A stretch of 64,000 nt of DNA from Planctomycetota bacterium (lineage in GTDB: Bacteria; Planctomycetota; OFTM77). Positions 17,371 to 27,174 of the stretch are shown one piece after another. Under the pieces are notes generated by a model. It saw nothing but the letters and a program-made list of their open reading frames with translations, had not been told where the DNA came from and did no database searches. The translations under genes and the position numbers were made by a program. The DNA is taken from the NCBI GenBank assembly GCA_029260795.1, contig JAJDCO010000149.1, positions 195,814-259,813 of the forward strand. Direction: 5' to 3'. How positions within the stretch are numbered: the first letter of the stretch is position 1; the number at the start of each line of letters is the position of its first letter.

Positions 17371-17491
17371 ATCTTGGGCGCCAGGGATGCTCGGTGGCAG
17401 CGGTCATGCCAGATCGCGAATGCCCGACGATCGTGATAACCTGAGTCGCCGACACGCTCGCCTAGCCTTTTCGCCTTCGGATGAACACGAC

Positions 17492-19852
17492 ATGCTCCCT
17501 TCCGCCTCTCTCGCGCTCGTCCTTGCGGCTGGCTCACTCCTGTTCACGGTTCTGTCGACGCCGGAGGAGCCTCGCCTCGCGACGGATCCCAACGAGGCGA
17601 TCCACTTCAGCCGCGACATCAAGCCGCTGCTGTCGAATCGGTGCTTCGCGTGTCACGGCCCGGACCGCGCGGGAGCCGAGAACGACCTTCGGCTCGACCT
17701 GCGGGAGCATGCCCTCGAGGTCGCCATCGTGCCCGGCGACCCGGACGCCAGTGAGTTGATCGCACGAGTCACGAGCCCCGACCGCTTCGAGCGGATGCCC
17801 CCGACGCACTCGAAGAAGCCCGCGCTCACCGAGGAAGAGATCGACCGGCTGCGGCGGTGGATCGCCGAAGGGGCGCCCTACGATCGGCACTGGTCGTACG
17901 TGGTCCCGCAGCGGCCGCTGGTCCCGGAGGTTCTCCAAGAAAGCTGGCCGCTCAATCCGATCGACCGCTTCCTGCTCGCCCGGCTCGAGGCCGAAGGCGT
18001 CGCGCCCTCACCCGAGACCGATCGCATCACTTTGATCCGGCGACTCGGCTTCGATCTGCTCGGACTGCCGCCGACCGTGGAGGAGGTCGATGCCTTCCTC
18101 GCCGACGAGGGTCCCGACGCCGTCGAGCGTCTCGTCGATCGCTTGCTGCCCTCGGCTCACTATGGCGAGCGCATGGCTCAGGCTTGGCTCGATCTCGTGC
18201 GCTACGGAGATTCGGCCGGCTATCACAGCGATCCGACCGTGCCCGTCTGGCTCTACCGCGACTGGGTCATCGACGCCTTCAACGAGAATCGGCCTTTCGA
18301 TCGATTCACGATCGAGCAGATTGCCGGTGACCTCCTGCCGAACGCGACCCTCGATCAGCGAGTCGCGGCCACCTACAACCGCCTCAACAAGACGACCGAT
18401 GAGGGCGGCGCCCAGGCGGGCGAGTACCTCGCCAAATCTCTCGGGGATCGAGTCCGCACGACGGCCTCGGTCTGGCTGGGCGCGACGGTGGGTTGTGCCG
18501 AGTGCCACGACCACAAGTTCGATCCATACGCGCAACGCGACTTCTATCGGCTCGGAGCTTTCTTCGCCGATCTCGATGAGCGAGGCGTGTACCCGAACAA
18601 CAGGCGCCCGCCATTCTTGACGGTGCCGAGCACCGAAGCACTGGCCGAGCAAGATCGCCTGGATGCCGCGATTGCTGAGGCGCAGGCCGCCGACGACCCG
18701 GCGGCTGCCGAGCGTGTCGCCGGCTTGAAGAAGCGGCGCGATGAGCTGTGGAAGCGCCAGCCGACCGTGCTGGCGTCCATGTCCGTGAGCAAGCCTCAGA
18801 CGACTCGCGTGCTTCCCCGCGGCAACTGGCTCGACGAGAGCGGCGAGGTGGTCGAGCCCGGGGTGCCGGCGTTCCTGCCGCCGCTCGAGGTCGAGGAAGG
18901 CCAAAGGGCGACTCGCCTCGATCTGGCGCGTTGGATGGTGTCCCCGTCCAACCCGCTGCCGGCGCGCGTCTTCGTCAATCGACTTTGGAAGCTCTTCTTC
19001 GGCAAGGGCATCTCGGCGCGCCTCGACGATCTCGGCTCCCAAGGCGAGTGGCCGCAGCACCCCGAGCTGCTGGACTGGCTCGCCGTCGAGTTCCGCGAGA
19101 GTGGCTGGGACGTGAAGCATGTGGTGCGACTGATGGTGACCTCGCGTGCCTATCGCCAATCGTCACGGCCGCGGTCGGATCTCGCACTCCGTGATCCGGA
19201 GAATCGATGGGTGGCTCGTCAGGCGAGCTTCCGCGTCGAGGCGGAGCTGATTCGCGATGCTGCGTTGCGTGTGAGCGGGCTGTGGAGCCAGAAGGTCGGT
19301 GGACCGAGCGTCAAGCCGTATCAGCCAGCCGGGTACTGGTCGTATCTGAACTTCCCGACTCGGCGCTACGAAGCCAGCGCGGGAGCGGATCAATATCGGC
19401 GCGGACTGTACACACACTGGCAACGCACGTTACTTCATCCCTTCCTTTTAACATTCGATGCTCCGACGCGCGAGGAGTGCGTCGCCGAGCGTCCGACCTC
19501 GAATACTCCCTCGCAGGCGTTGGTGCTGCTCAACGATCCGAGCTTCGTCGAGGCGGCGCGCGTCTTCGCCGAAGGCCTCCTCACCCTGCCGGATCTCGAT
19601 GATGAGCAGCGGCTGGCTCGGGCCTTCCGCCAGGCCGTCTCGCGGTCTCCGGAGCCGCGCGAGCTGGCGGTCCTGAAGCGATTGCTCGAGGAGCAGAGGC
19701 GGCACAACGCCGGAGATGTCGACGGGGCGAGAGCCATCGCCCAGAACGGCCAAGCGCCGGTCGGTGCTGAGACGGACCCGGTCGAGCTGCTCTGTTGGAC
19801 GGCCGTGACGCGGACGCTGTTGAACCTCGGTGAGACGACCTGGCGCAACTGA
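17492..19852 (+). CDS. Planctomycete cytochrome c (PSCyt1) - DUF1549 - DUF1553 protein
   Basis: 786 residues from the ATG at 17492, with a signal peptide to about residue 22. Residues 40-130 hold the PSCyt1 haem site CFACH (51-55) with a later Met in RMPPTHSKK. DUF1549 (PSCyt2) spans about 150-360, including the second CxxCH (CAECHDHKFDP, 335-339), and DUF1553 (PSD1) fills the C-terminal half, with FVNRLWKLFFGKG and TPSQALVLLNDPSFV. This architecture is typical of Planctomycetota and Verrucomicrobiota and nearly always sits beside a DUF1501 gene, as here. An exported role in oxidising glycans or sulfated compounds is often proposed but unproven. Confidence 0.95.
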   Translation: MLPSASLALVLAAGSLLFTVLSTPEEPRLATDPNEAIHFSRDIKPLLSNRCFACHGPDRAGAENDLRLDLREHALEVAIVPGDPDASELIARVTSPDRFERMPPTHSKKPALTEEEIDRLRRWIAEGAPYDRHWSYVVPQRPLVPEVLQESWPLNPIDRFLLARLEAEGVAPSPETDRITLIRRLGFDLLGLPPTVEEVDAFLADEGPDAVERLVDRLLPSAHYGERMAQAWLDLVRYGDSAGYHSDPTVPVWLYRDWVIDAFNENRPFDRFTIEQIAGDLLPNATLDQRVAATYNRLNKTTDEGGAQAGEYLAKSLGDRVRTTASVWLGATVGCAECHDHKFDPYAQRDFYRLGAFFADLDERGVYPNNRRPPFLTVPSTEALAEQDRLDAAIAEAQAADDPAAAERVAGLKKRRDELWKRQPTVLASMSVSKPQTTRVLPRGNWLDESGEVVEPGVPAFLPPLEVEEGQRATRLDLARWMVSPSNPLPARVFVNRLWKLFFGKGISARLDDLGSQGEWPQHPELLDWLAVEFRESGWDVKHVVRLMVTSRAYRQSSRPRSDLALRDPENRWVARQASFRVEAELIRDAALRVSGLWSQKVGGPSVKPYQPAGYWSYLNFPTRRYEASAGADQYRRGLYTHWQRTLLHPFLLTFDAPTREECVAERPTSNTPSQALVLLNDPSFVEAARVFAEGLLTLPDLDDEQRLARAFRQAVSRSPEPRELAVLKRLLEEQRRHNAGDVDGARAIAQNGQAPVGAETDPVELLCWTAVTRTLLNLGETTWRN

Positions 19853-21285
19853 TGAGACACCTATCGATGAACGACGAGACTCGACGCGATCTGACGTTGA
19901 CGCGACGCGGCTTCCTGCGCCAGAGCGCGTTCGGTTTGGGATCGATCGCGTTGTCCACGCTCGGTGCGAGTGCGTTTGGAAGCGTGCTCTCCGAGCGGCC
20001 GATCTTGCATCGACCGGCGAAGGCCAAGCGGGTGATCTTTCTCTGCATGGCGGGCGGCCCGTCGCAGTTCGAGTCGTTCGACAACAAGCGCGAGCTGGCG
20101 CGCCTCGACGGTCAGCCGATGCCCGAGTCGTTCACTCGCGGGCAGCCGATCGCTCAGCTCCAAGGGCAAGCGTTGAAGTGCTGGGGACCGCAGTATCCCT
20201 TCAAGAAGTGGGGCGAGTCGGGGCAGGAGATCTCCGAGCTGTTTCCGCATCTCGGAAGCATTGCTGATCGGATGTGCATCATCCGTTCGATGCATACCGA
20301 CCAGATCAATCACGATCCGGCCCACACCGTGATGAACACCGGTACCTCGATCTCGGGTCGACCGAGCATGGGGGCCTGGGTGACCTATGGTCTCGGGAGC
20401 CTGTCTGAAGATCTACCGGCCTTCGTGGTGCTCACATCCAAAGGTGGGCGCAACCCGCAGCCGATCGCCCAGCGTCAGTGGTCGGCGGGCTTCCTCCCTG
20501 GTCGCTACCAAGGCGTGCAGTTCTTCTCACAAGGGGACCCCGTGCACTACGTCGCGACGCCGCATGGTGTCGATCCGACCAGTCAACGGGGCGTGGTGTC
20601 GGCGGTGCAGGCTCTCGACGGGATGCGTGCCGAGGCGCTGGAGAGCCCGGCGCTGCGCACGCGCGTCGCGCAGTACGAGATGGCGTTCCGCATGCAGTCG
20701 AGCGTCCCGGAGCTGGTCGACCTTTCCGACGAGCCGCAGCACGTGCTCGATCTCTACGGCACCGAAGGCGCCGACGGAAGCTTCGCCGCCAACTGCCTCC
20801 TCGCCCGTCGCCTCGCCGAGCGTGGCGTGCGGTTCATCCAGCTCTATCACCGCGGCTGGGACCATCACAACGACCTGCGACCGTTCATGGAGAAGTGCAG
20901 CGGCTTGACGGACCGACCCGCGGCCGCACTGGTCAAGGATCTCGAACAGCGTGGCATGTTGGACGACACCCTGATCGTTTGGAGCGGTGAGTTCGGGCGA
21001 ACGCCCATGGTCCAGACGAACAAGGGCGGCCCCGGTCGCGATCATCACATGCGCGCCTTTTCACTCTGGATGGCGGGCGGAGGAATTCGCGGCGGAGTGA
21101 CCTACGGAGCCACCGACGAGCTCGGCTACAACGCGGTCGAAAACCCGGTCCACGTGAACGACCTCCACGCGACCATGCTCCACGTGCTCGGCCTCGACCA
21201 CGAGCGCCTGACCCATCGCCACCGCGGTCGAGACTTCCGCCTCACCGACGTCGCCGGCGAAGTGATCGAAGACGTGCTGGCGTGA
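19852..21285 (+). CDS. DUF1501 protein, Tat-exported
   Basis: 477 residues. A twin-arginine signal RRGFLRQSAFGLGS lies at 18-31, so the protein is exported folded. The DUF1501 body resembles the sulfatase/alkaline phosphatase fold: KRVIFLCMAGGPSQFESFDN near the start, HDPAHTVMNTGTSISGRPSM, and GEFGRTPMVQ...GRDHH towards the end, with candidate metal ligands Asp and His. The ATG overlaps the upstream stop by one base (TGATG); a second ATG 15 bases on is possible. It works as the fixed partner of the DUF1549/DUF1553 protein. Confidence 0.95.
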   Translation: MRHLSMNDETRRDLTLTRRGFLRQSAFGLGSIALSTLGASAFGSVLSERPILHRPAKAKRVIFLCMAGGPSQFESFDNKRELARLDGQPMPESFTRGQPIAQLQGQALKCWGPQYPFKKWGESGQEISELFPHLGSIADRMCIIRSMHTDQINHDPAHTVMNTGTSISGRPSMGAWVTYGLGSLSEDLPAFVVLTSKGGRNPQPIAQRQWSAGFLPGRYQGVQFFSQGDPVHYVATPHGVDPTSQRGVVSAVQALDGMRAEALESPALRTRVAQYEMAFRMQSSVPELVDLSDEPQHVLDLYGTEGADGSFAANCLLARRLAERGVRFIQLYHRGWDHHNDLRPFMEKCSGLTDRPAAALVKDLEQRGMLDDTLIVWSGEFGRTPMVQTNKGGPGRDHHMRAFSLWMAGGGIRGGVTYGATDELGYNAVENPVHVNDLHATMLHVLGLDHERLTHRHRGRDFRLTDVAGEVIEDVLA

Positions 21286-21700
21286 GGGACGGAGCGGCCG
21301 CGAAGCATACGGAGCGGCGAACGGAGCTCGTGGCGGTCGGTTATGCCTGGCGGGCCGTGGCGCGAGAAGCGGCGCCTGGTGAGAGAGCGGTGGCTTCTTC
21401 GCGCCCGCTCTCTCGTGCGACGGGCGTGAAGGGCGGAGCCGGAGTGCGTCCGCGTAGCTGCCCTTCGTCGACGTTCCTACCGTCGGAAGGCCGCCCGGGC
21501 AGTCGGAGCTGACGCTGGAAGGGTCTCGAGGCGTCAGCTTCGCTACCTCTTTTCTGTTTCTGTTCGTTCGTGCGTCTTCGCGGGCCGGCTTCGCGGACGC
21601 ACTCCGGAACGCCCTCGCGTTAGCTGCGCTGCCCCTCTTCTGTCTCCCTTCGATCGTGCGTCATCGCCGGGCAGCTTCGCGAACGCACTCCGGAACGCAG
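21286..21700. repeat. Repeat-filled gap between convergent genes
   Basis: No gene. A degenerate tandem duplication of about 66 bases is present, at 21546-21612 and 21634-21698, each ending in GCACTCCGGAACGC. Members of two dispersed repeat families occur here: CGCGGACGCACTCCGG at 21592-21607, its inverse at 21439-21454 and a one-base variant at 21678-21693, and a GGCGTCAGCTTCGCTACC copy at 21530-21547. Small stems can form within and between copies. The DUF1501 gene and the DUF2330 gene both end here. Confidence 0.6.
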
Positions 21701-22777
21701 CTACCGCAGTCGCGCGTAGGCGTCGGCGGCGACTCCGCCGGGGCGGGCGTCGAAGGGGACGAAGTCGGGGTCGGTGTAGTAGGGGAACAGCCACAGATCG
21801 TCGGGCCAGTCGCGCACGTCGTGCGGGTCCAGGCGCTGGGCCGAGATGTTGGTCAGGTAGAACCGATCGCCTGGCGCGATCTTCTGGAAGAGCCGGGTGA
21901 CGGTCGGGAGCCGGTGACTCAGCGGCTTCAGGTAGGGATCGCTCGTCGGCGCCGACCAGGCCTTGCCGGCGTTGGGCTCACACTCCTGGCTATCGAAGTC
22001 CCGCCACTGGCGTCGAAAGCCGCGGTGCTGGTAGCCGTAGGGGGAGAGTCGGTCGTTGATCCACTTTTCGTAGAAGACGTGCAGGTTGACGTCGAAGCGC
22101 GCTTCCTGCAGCCCGGTCAGCCGCATCGGAAAGTAGATGCCGTCTCGCCCTCCGGTCTCGAAGCGGAAGCGTAGCGGATGCAGCTCGACGTGCTTCTCCT
22201 GCGAGAGCGCCGTCTGACTGACCTTCAGGCAAGCGTAGACGTATCCCTTGCGTCGATAGAACGAGAGCACGTCGTCGGCGTCCTTCACGGGCTGGTATCC
22301 GTTCTCCTCGAGCCAGCCGTTGAGCGCACCCGCTGCGTTCTCGCGTACGATCGCCACGTCATAGCTGCCGACGATCTTGCGAGAGATCACCTCGACTTTG
22401 CCATCCTGCTCGCTGCCGAGGGCCTTCGCACCCGGGCCGCGCGCCCGAGCCTTCGACTGCGTCGCCAGGCGGTGGCTCACGTAGTCGTGCAGCTCGGCGA
22501 AGATCTTCGGATCCTCACGGAACACCTCGGGTGGCTTGGGCATCGGCACCACCCACGCGAAGGCGTCGACCTCGCCTTCCACCTGGATCTTGAGAATCAT
22601 CTCCTCGACGGCGCTCTTCTTCTCGGTGCCCTTGTGGAAGATGAGGATCGCTTCCTGGGCGCGCTCCTCGAGTGAGCCGTTGTAGTCGATCGGGCGGAAC
22701 ACCTTGCCATCCGGACCGGCCAGGGCGATCACGGACAGCGTGACGAGGGCGGCGATCAGTCGAAGAGTGAGGCTCAT
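21701..22777 (-). CDS. DUF2330-domain exported protein
   Basis: 358 residues from the ATG at 22777. A signal peptide covers about residues 1-20 (LTLRLIAALVTLSVIALA). The body matches DUF2330: GSLEERAQEAILIFHKGTEK, FAWVVPMPKPPEV and FETGGRDGIYFPMRLTGLQ, with a C-terminal segment DLWLFPYYTDPDFVPFDARP. DUF2330 proteins are secreted or membrane-anchored and uncharacterised. Its start overlaps the stop of the upstream gene (ATGA), forming a two-gene unit. Confidence 0.85.
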   Translation of the reverse strand: MSLTLRLIAALVTLSVIALAGPDGKVFRPIDYNGSLEERAQEAILIFHKGTEKKSAVEEMILKIQVEGEVDAFAWVVPMPKPPEVFREDPKIFAELHDYVSHRLATQSKARARGPGAKALGSEQDGKVEVISRKIVGSYDVAIVRENAAGALNGWLEENGYQPVKDADDVLSFYRRKGYVYACLKVSQTALSQEKHVELHPLRFRFETGGRDGIYFPMRLTGLQEARFDVNLHVFYEKWINDRLSPYGYQHRGFRRQWRDFDSQECEPNAGKAWSAPTSDPYLKPLSHRLPTVTRLFQKIAPGDRFYLTNISAQRLDPHDVRDWPDDLWLFPYYTDPDFVPFDARPGGVAADAYARLR

Positions 22778-23526
22778 CGGTCGTCCTTCTTCTCGGGCTT
22801 CTTCTTCACGGGGGCCGGGGCAATGAAGTGCCACTTGCGATCGTAATCCGCTTTCGAGCCGTCTGAGGGGAGCGAGTGGAGCCCGCCGACGGTCCAGATG
22901 GACTGAAGCTCGATCCGATCGATCTTCGCAACGGGGGCCGGCTCGTCCTTCTTTGTGAGGGTCTCGATGCGGCACTCGAGCCAGCCCATCACGGGAATGT
23001 GCTTCTCGAAGAACTTCGGATGATGCTGCAAGATCCAGCGGCAGAGCTCGTCCTCGTCACAGTTCCAGCGCGGCTCGCTCTCGTACCAGGCCCCGGTGCG
23101 CATGCCGGAGTAGTCGTCATGGCTCTCGACCCGGATCTTCGCCTGCCAGGTGCGCTTCTTGCCGTCTACGGCGTCCTCGGGCTCTTCCAATGGAATCCAC
23201 TTCGACCAGTGGCGTCCGTCGGTCCCGTACCGCACGGAGACGCGGAGTGGGACGGTGCGTAGGTCGCCTTCGAGGGTCACTGTCACGCGGCTGCTGTTCG
23301 GGGGGCGCCACGCCAGACCGCCGGGGATCGCACGCGTCTCGAGCCAGGTGGCTTTGCCGGCCAGGACGAAGCCGGATTTGGTGCGGGCAGCGGGGTCCGA
23401 GAGGCGGGCGGCGTCAGGGGTACTCTCGGCGTCGATCTTCAGGCTCTCGACGCCCGTGATCGTGAGCGAGGTGGCGTCGGGGATCGTCGAGGCCACCAGC
23501 CAGAGTGCGAAGGTCAGTCCGATCAT
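22774..23526 (-). CDS. Hypothetical secreted protein coupled to DUF2330
   Basis: 250 residues. The ATG at 23526 is chosen because GGAGGAG lies 6 bases upstream; an in-frame start 18 bases earlier is weaker. A signal peptide (IGLTFALWLVASTIPDATS) is followed by a beta-rich domain (VTVTLEGDLRTVPLRVSVRY, with a Trp-rich W-S-K-W segment) and a lysine-rich tail (PVKKKPEKKDDR). It contains CDEDELCRWIL with two nearby cysteines. I do not recognise the family; ligand binding in the periplasm, together with the DUF2330 protein, is a guess. Confidence 0.75.
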   Translation of the reverse strand: MIGLTFALWLVASTIPDATSLTITGVESLKIDAESTPDAARLSDPAARTKSGFVLAGKATWLETRAIPGGLAWRPPNSSRVTVTLEGDLRTVPLRVSVRYGTDGRHWSKWIPLEEPEDAVDGKKRTWQAKIRVESHDDYSGMRTGAWYESEPRWNCDEDELCRWILQHHPKFFEKHIPVMGWLECRIETLTKKDEPAPVAKIDRIELQSIWTVGGLHSLPSDGSKADYDRKWHFIAPAPVKKKPEKKDDR

Positions 23527-23701
23527 GAAGCTCCTCCGAAACATGGGCACGAACAGAATCGTCGGTTGGACGCGGCGGTTCTGCAAGAGTTCAGGGGGAA
23601 TTGAGGCGGGTGAACCACGGAGAGCACGGGGGATGCTTGGGCAGCTTCGAACGAGGAGAACCCAGGGCCGCTCAGTACTCGCTGTCCTCAGTGGCCAGGG
23701 T

Positions 23702-24943
23702 TCAGTCCAGCGAGAAGTGAATCTCGACCGACATGGCTAACCGCGGGTCGCCGAGGCGGTTCATCCAGGTACAGAGTGTGGTGACCGATGGTTGCAACTC
23801 GACCTCGAAGGGCTCGCCGCCGCTCAGCTGGACTCGCAGCGGCCGGCGGACGTCAACGAGGCGATGATCCAGCCCGACGCTGAAGTACTTCAAATCGCGC
23901 GCGTCGATGACCAGTTCGTTCTCGGCGAGGCGGGCGTCGACGCGGGCCCCGTGAACCGGCCGGTGAGACCTCAGCCAGAAGTGGCTCTCGAGGACCGAGT
24001 CCGTGAGATGCCAGCTCAGCTCGCGAGGAATCGGCTGGCGCAGGGCCGGGTACATCGAGGCGATCTTGTCCCGATCGGGCAAGCCTCCATGCCCGTGGCC
24101 CTCGATGAGCTCCATCGTGACGGGATAGCCGCCGCCGATCTGCTTGCGCAGCGCTTCGATCTCCGCAGCAAAGCTGCGACAGCGCTCGATGCGACCGTGC
24201 GCCTCGTCCTTCTCGCCGATCATGAAGGTGAAGATCGTGTTGCGAAGGTTGCGAGCCGGTGATTGATCACCGCTCGGGGCGGCCGCGGAGCTGTGCACGG
24301 CCGCGAATCGATAGGGGATCTTGGGGCCGATGGAGAACGCCCCGTAGCCGCCGTGCGAGTACCCCATCAAGAAGACCTTGTCCGGGTCGACGTCGCCGAA
24401 CAGCAGGAACTGTCGGATGAGCTGCTCGATCAGAGGAGAGATGGCGACGTCGTAGAAACCGTTCCAGCGGTCGTTGGGCGCTCGCAAGGCGAGGTAGAGG
24501 TAGCCCCCGACCTCGGGATGATCACGATAGTAGCGCTGCATCTGCTTCCACTGGGAGTCGTTCACCTCCTTGGCGACGCCGCCTCCGCCGTGCAGCGCAA
24601 TGAACAGCGGCCAGCCGTTCTCCGGGCGCTTGCCGACCTCCTTGATCGTGTACGGGCTCTCGTGCTCCTTCCATCGGACTCGCCGCGCCTTGAAGTCGGT
24701 GTTGGCCGCGCCGTGAATCCACGAGCTCCGGTAGGATTCCCATACGACGCCTCGCACGCGCTCCGGGTCGGTGAGCAGCAGTCGATCGAGCTCGGGCCCC
24801 GGGGTCGCCGAGTCCGCTAGCCAGTGGTGATCGACCTCTTGCTTCAAGCGCTGCCACGGATCCGGGAGAGGCTGCGCAGTCACTGCGGCCGCCATCAGGC
24901 ACACGAGTCCCAAAGTCGCGAGAAGTCGTCGAATCCCGTTCAT
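23702..24943 (-). CDS. Exported alpha/beta hydrolase (esterase/peptidase type)
   Basis: 413 residues with a signal peptide ending A-V-T-A-Q at 20-24. The oxyanion-type loop LFIALHGGGGVAKE lies at 113-126 and the nucleophile Ser196 in FLMGYSHGGYGAF. The acid and histidine are probably in FMIGEKDEAHG and IEGHGHGGLPD. The layout is that of the PHB-depolymerase/feruloyl-esterase-like hydrolases. About 100 residues after the catalytic core form a beta domain. AAGGA lies 9 bases before the ATG. Divergent from the TPR gene. Confidence 0.85.
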   Translation of the reverse strand: MNGIRRLLATLGLVCLMAAAVTAQPLPDPWQRLKQEVDHHWLADSATPGPELDRLLLTDPERVRGVVWESYRSSWIHGAANTDFKARRVRWKEHESPYTIKEVGKRPENGWPLFIALHGGGGVAKEVNDSQWKQMQRYYRDHPEVGGYLYLALRAPNDRWNGFYDVAISPLIEQLIRQFLLFGDVDPDKVFLMGYSHGGYGAFSIGPKIPYRFAAVHSSAAAPSGDQSPARNLRNTIFTFMIGEKDEAHGRIERCRSFAAEIEALRKQIGGGYPVTMELIEGHGHGGLPDRDKIASMYPALRQPIPRELSWHLTDSVLESHFWLRSHRPVHGARVDARLAENELVIDARDLKYFSVGLDHRLVDVRRPLRVQLSGGEPFEVELQPSVTTLCTWMNRLGDPRLAMSVEIHFSLD

Positions 24944-25051
24944 CTACTCGTCCTTCTCGATCGTGATACCCCACCGGAGAATCTCAGCTCGATGGACTCC
25001 CCGACCGAAACAGGGGAGAGGATTTCGAACGACACACTCGACGAGGCCGCC

Positions 25052-25564
25052 ATGACTCGACATCCGACTCCCGACGCTCGTGTGATCTTCCGGCATGCCG
25101 CGTCGCCCATCAAGCTCGGGCTCGCGCGCCCTTCGACCGGGCCGCGCTTGAGCGACCTCATTCGTTCCGACCCGCTGCCCTCGGTGCCTTCCCAAGAGAC
25201 CGCGACCGACCCGCGCTTGGCGGCCCCTCTGCTACGATCCGAGCAGCTCGCCGCCAGCGGCGACACCACGGGCGCCCTCGAGACGCTCTGTGAATGCGTC
25301 GCCATCGCACCGGACTCGGCGCGCGCCCACAATGACCTCGCCGTGCTCTATGCGCAGGTCGACCGAGAGGTCCTCGCGCGGCGCCATTTTGAACGGGCCT
25401 ATTGCCTCGAGCCCACGGAACGGACGATCGTCGTCAACTGGTCCCGCTTCCTCGAGGCTTCTGACGAGCGGACTCACGCCAAGCGAGTGCTCGACGTCTA
25501 CCGCCGGTCGGCACCTCGAGACCGCGAGATCGAGGCGATGCGTCGAGAGCTCGCCCGCGGTTGA
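25052..25564 (+). CDS. Tetratricopeptide-repeat protein
   Basis: 170 residues from the ATG at 25052, which has GAGG 6 bases upstream; an in-frame ATG at 24992 would add 20 residues. Residues about 60-150 form two to three TPR-like helical pairs (LLRSEQLAASGDTTGALETL, then AHNDLAVLYAQVDREVLARR, and ALYQ-like repeats), ending in a basic helix. No signal peptide or membrane segment. TPR proteins mediate protein contacts; the partner is unknown. Divergent from the hydrolase gene. Confidence 0.7.
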   Translation: MTRHPTPDARVIFRHAASPIKLGLARPSTGPRLSDLIRSDPLPSVPSQETATDPRLAAPLLRSEQLAASGDTTGALETLCECVAIAPDSARAHNDLAVLYAQVDREVLARRHFERAYCLEPTERTIVVNWSRFLEASDERTHAKRVLDVYRRSAPRDREIEAMRRELARG

Positions 25565-25662
25565 CGCCGAGCCGGCGCCGCCTTTCGAACGGTCGTTGAC
25601 TCCTCTCGGCTCCGGCAGGTACACCAACCGGTGCGCCCCGAAACCGGAGAGGAGATCGAGCG

Positions 25663-27126
25663 ATGTTTGTCGGAATGGCCTTCGGGCTCTTGATGCTGGC
25701 GTCTGTGCCCAGCCAGCAGATCGTGATCGACGGCCACTTCGAGGACTGGAAGGACATCCCTCCAGCCGTGCGCGATCCACGCGACGATGCCGCGGGCGCG
25801 CCGATCGACATCGCCGACGTCTGGGTGACTCACGACGATCGATCGTTGTTCGTCTCCTTCGACCTGCAGCAGACCGTCAATCTTCAAGTGCTGCCGGGTG
25901 AGCTGCACTTGATCCTCGATGCCGACGGCGATGCCTCGACGGGTGCGGTGCGGCAAGGAGTCGCGGGCGCCGACTGGACGATCGTCTTTACGCCGAGGGA
26001 TCCCGAGCGACCCGAGCGCGGCGGAATGGGTGCGGGTGTCGAGGTCGCGACTGCGGAGGGTGTCGTTCGTCGCTCGCCCTATGATGTCGGGCTCGGCCAA
26101 GCCCCGACGTTTGCGGCCGGACGCTTCGAGGTCTCGATCGACCGGAAGCCGGCGGGTGGGTTGACACCGATCGGTGCCAGGATGCGCGCACGGCTCGCCT
26201 TCTTCGATCTGGAAGGCAAGCGGCGCGATGTGACGGATGCGTTCGAGGTCGCGCTCTCGCCACGACCGGTTCCGATTACGTTGCAGAAAGAGGACCCGCT
26301 GCTCCGGCGCAACGGTGCCCCTCTGCGCCTGATGAACTGGAACGTGCTCTGGGGGAGCGTGTTCGAAGATCCGGCGCCGTTCTCCCGCGTGTTGCAAGCG
26401 GTCGCACCCGATGTCATCACGTTTCAAGAGCTGACGGGCGAAGACATCGCGGGTCGGCTGACTCGTTGGCTGGAGGAATCGCATCCGGCCGGTGCCGAGC
26501 AGCGTTGGACCGTGCAGGTCGGCGAAGTGGGGGGCGGCGAGCTCTTTGCGGCCGTGGCGAGCCGTCTGCCGGCCGAGCGAGTCGAGCTTCGGATCCCGAG
26601 CCGACGAGATCGCGGCATTCGGCAGACCTTGCCCGCGTTGATTCTCGATGAGCGTGGCCGAGAGGTGCTCGTGATCTCGATCCACCTTCCGTGCTGCGGC
26701 GGCATCGGTGGACCGCAGGACGAGGCGCGTCTCCGGATGATCGCCGATCTGTTCGAGACTCTGAAGGGTTGGTCCGGAGCACAGAAGATCGACGGCGTGA
26801 TCCTGGCCGGCGACTACAACCTCGTCGGATCGCGGACGCCGCTGGACGACACGATGAAAGGCCTCGCTCGGCAGTTCGATCGCGGCGCCGCCATCGGTGT
26901 TCCCCGGATCTCGGGCCGCTCGCGGGCGACATGGCGTGATCCAAAGCAGCCCTTCGTGCCCGGCCAGCTCGACTGGGTCGTCGTCGGCGGCGCTGCGCTG
27001 CAGCCGCTCGGTGGGCTCGTATTCGATACCCGGGAGCTTGCGCCGCGCTGGCGAGCCGCGCACGGACTCGAGCTCGGCGACACCGACGCTTCGGACCACT
27101 TGCCGTTGATCATCGATTTCGACTGA
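25663..27126 (+). CDS. Exported endonuclease/exonuclease/phosphatase-family protein with N-terminal CBM9-like domain
   Basis: 487 residues, GAGAGGAG upstream of the ATG. A short signal peptide is followed by a beta domain (residues about 18-205) that opens with IVIDGHFEDWKDIP, the typical start of CBM9/DOMON-like sugar- or haem-binding domains. The EEP phosphodiesterase core follows: LMNWNVLWG, DVITFQELTGED (catalytic Glu), SIHLPCCGG, LAGDYNLVGS and DASDHLPLIIDFD (Asp-His pair). Such proteins hydrolyse phosphodiester bonds in nucleic acids or lipids outside the cytoplasm; the target cannot be told from sequence. Confidence 0.9.
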   Translation: MFVGMAFGLLMLASVPSQQIVIDGHFEDWKDIPPAVRDPRDDAAGAPIDIADVWVTHDDRSLFVSFDLQQTVNLQVLPGELHLILDADGDASTGAVRQGVAGADWTIVFTPRDPERPERGGMGAGVEVATAEGVVRRSPYDVGLGQAPTFAAGRFEVSIDRKPAGGLTPIGARMRARLAFFDLEGKRRDVTDAFEVALSPRPVPITLQKEDPLLRRNGAPLRLMNWNVLWGSVFEDPAPFSRVLQAVAPDVITFQELTGEDIAGRLTRWLEESHPAGAEQRWTVQVGEVGGGELFAAVASRLPAERVELRIPSRRDRGIRQTLPALILDERGREVLVISIHLPCCGGIGGPQDEARLRMIADLFETLKGWSGAQKIDGVILAGDYNLVGSRTPLDDTMKGLARQFDRGAAIGVPRISGRSRATWRDPKQPFVPGQLDWVVVGGAALQPLGGLVFDTRELAPRWRAAHGLELGDTDASDHLPLIIDFD

Positions 27127-27174
27127 GCGTCGGGGCTGGCCGCGTGAGCCGGACCTCGCCCACCGGCCTCGGTC

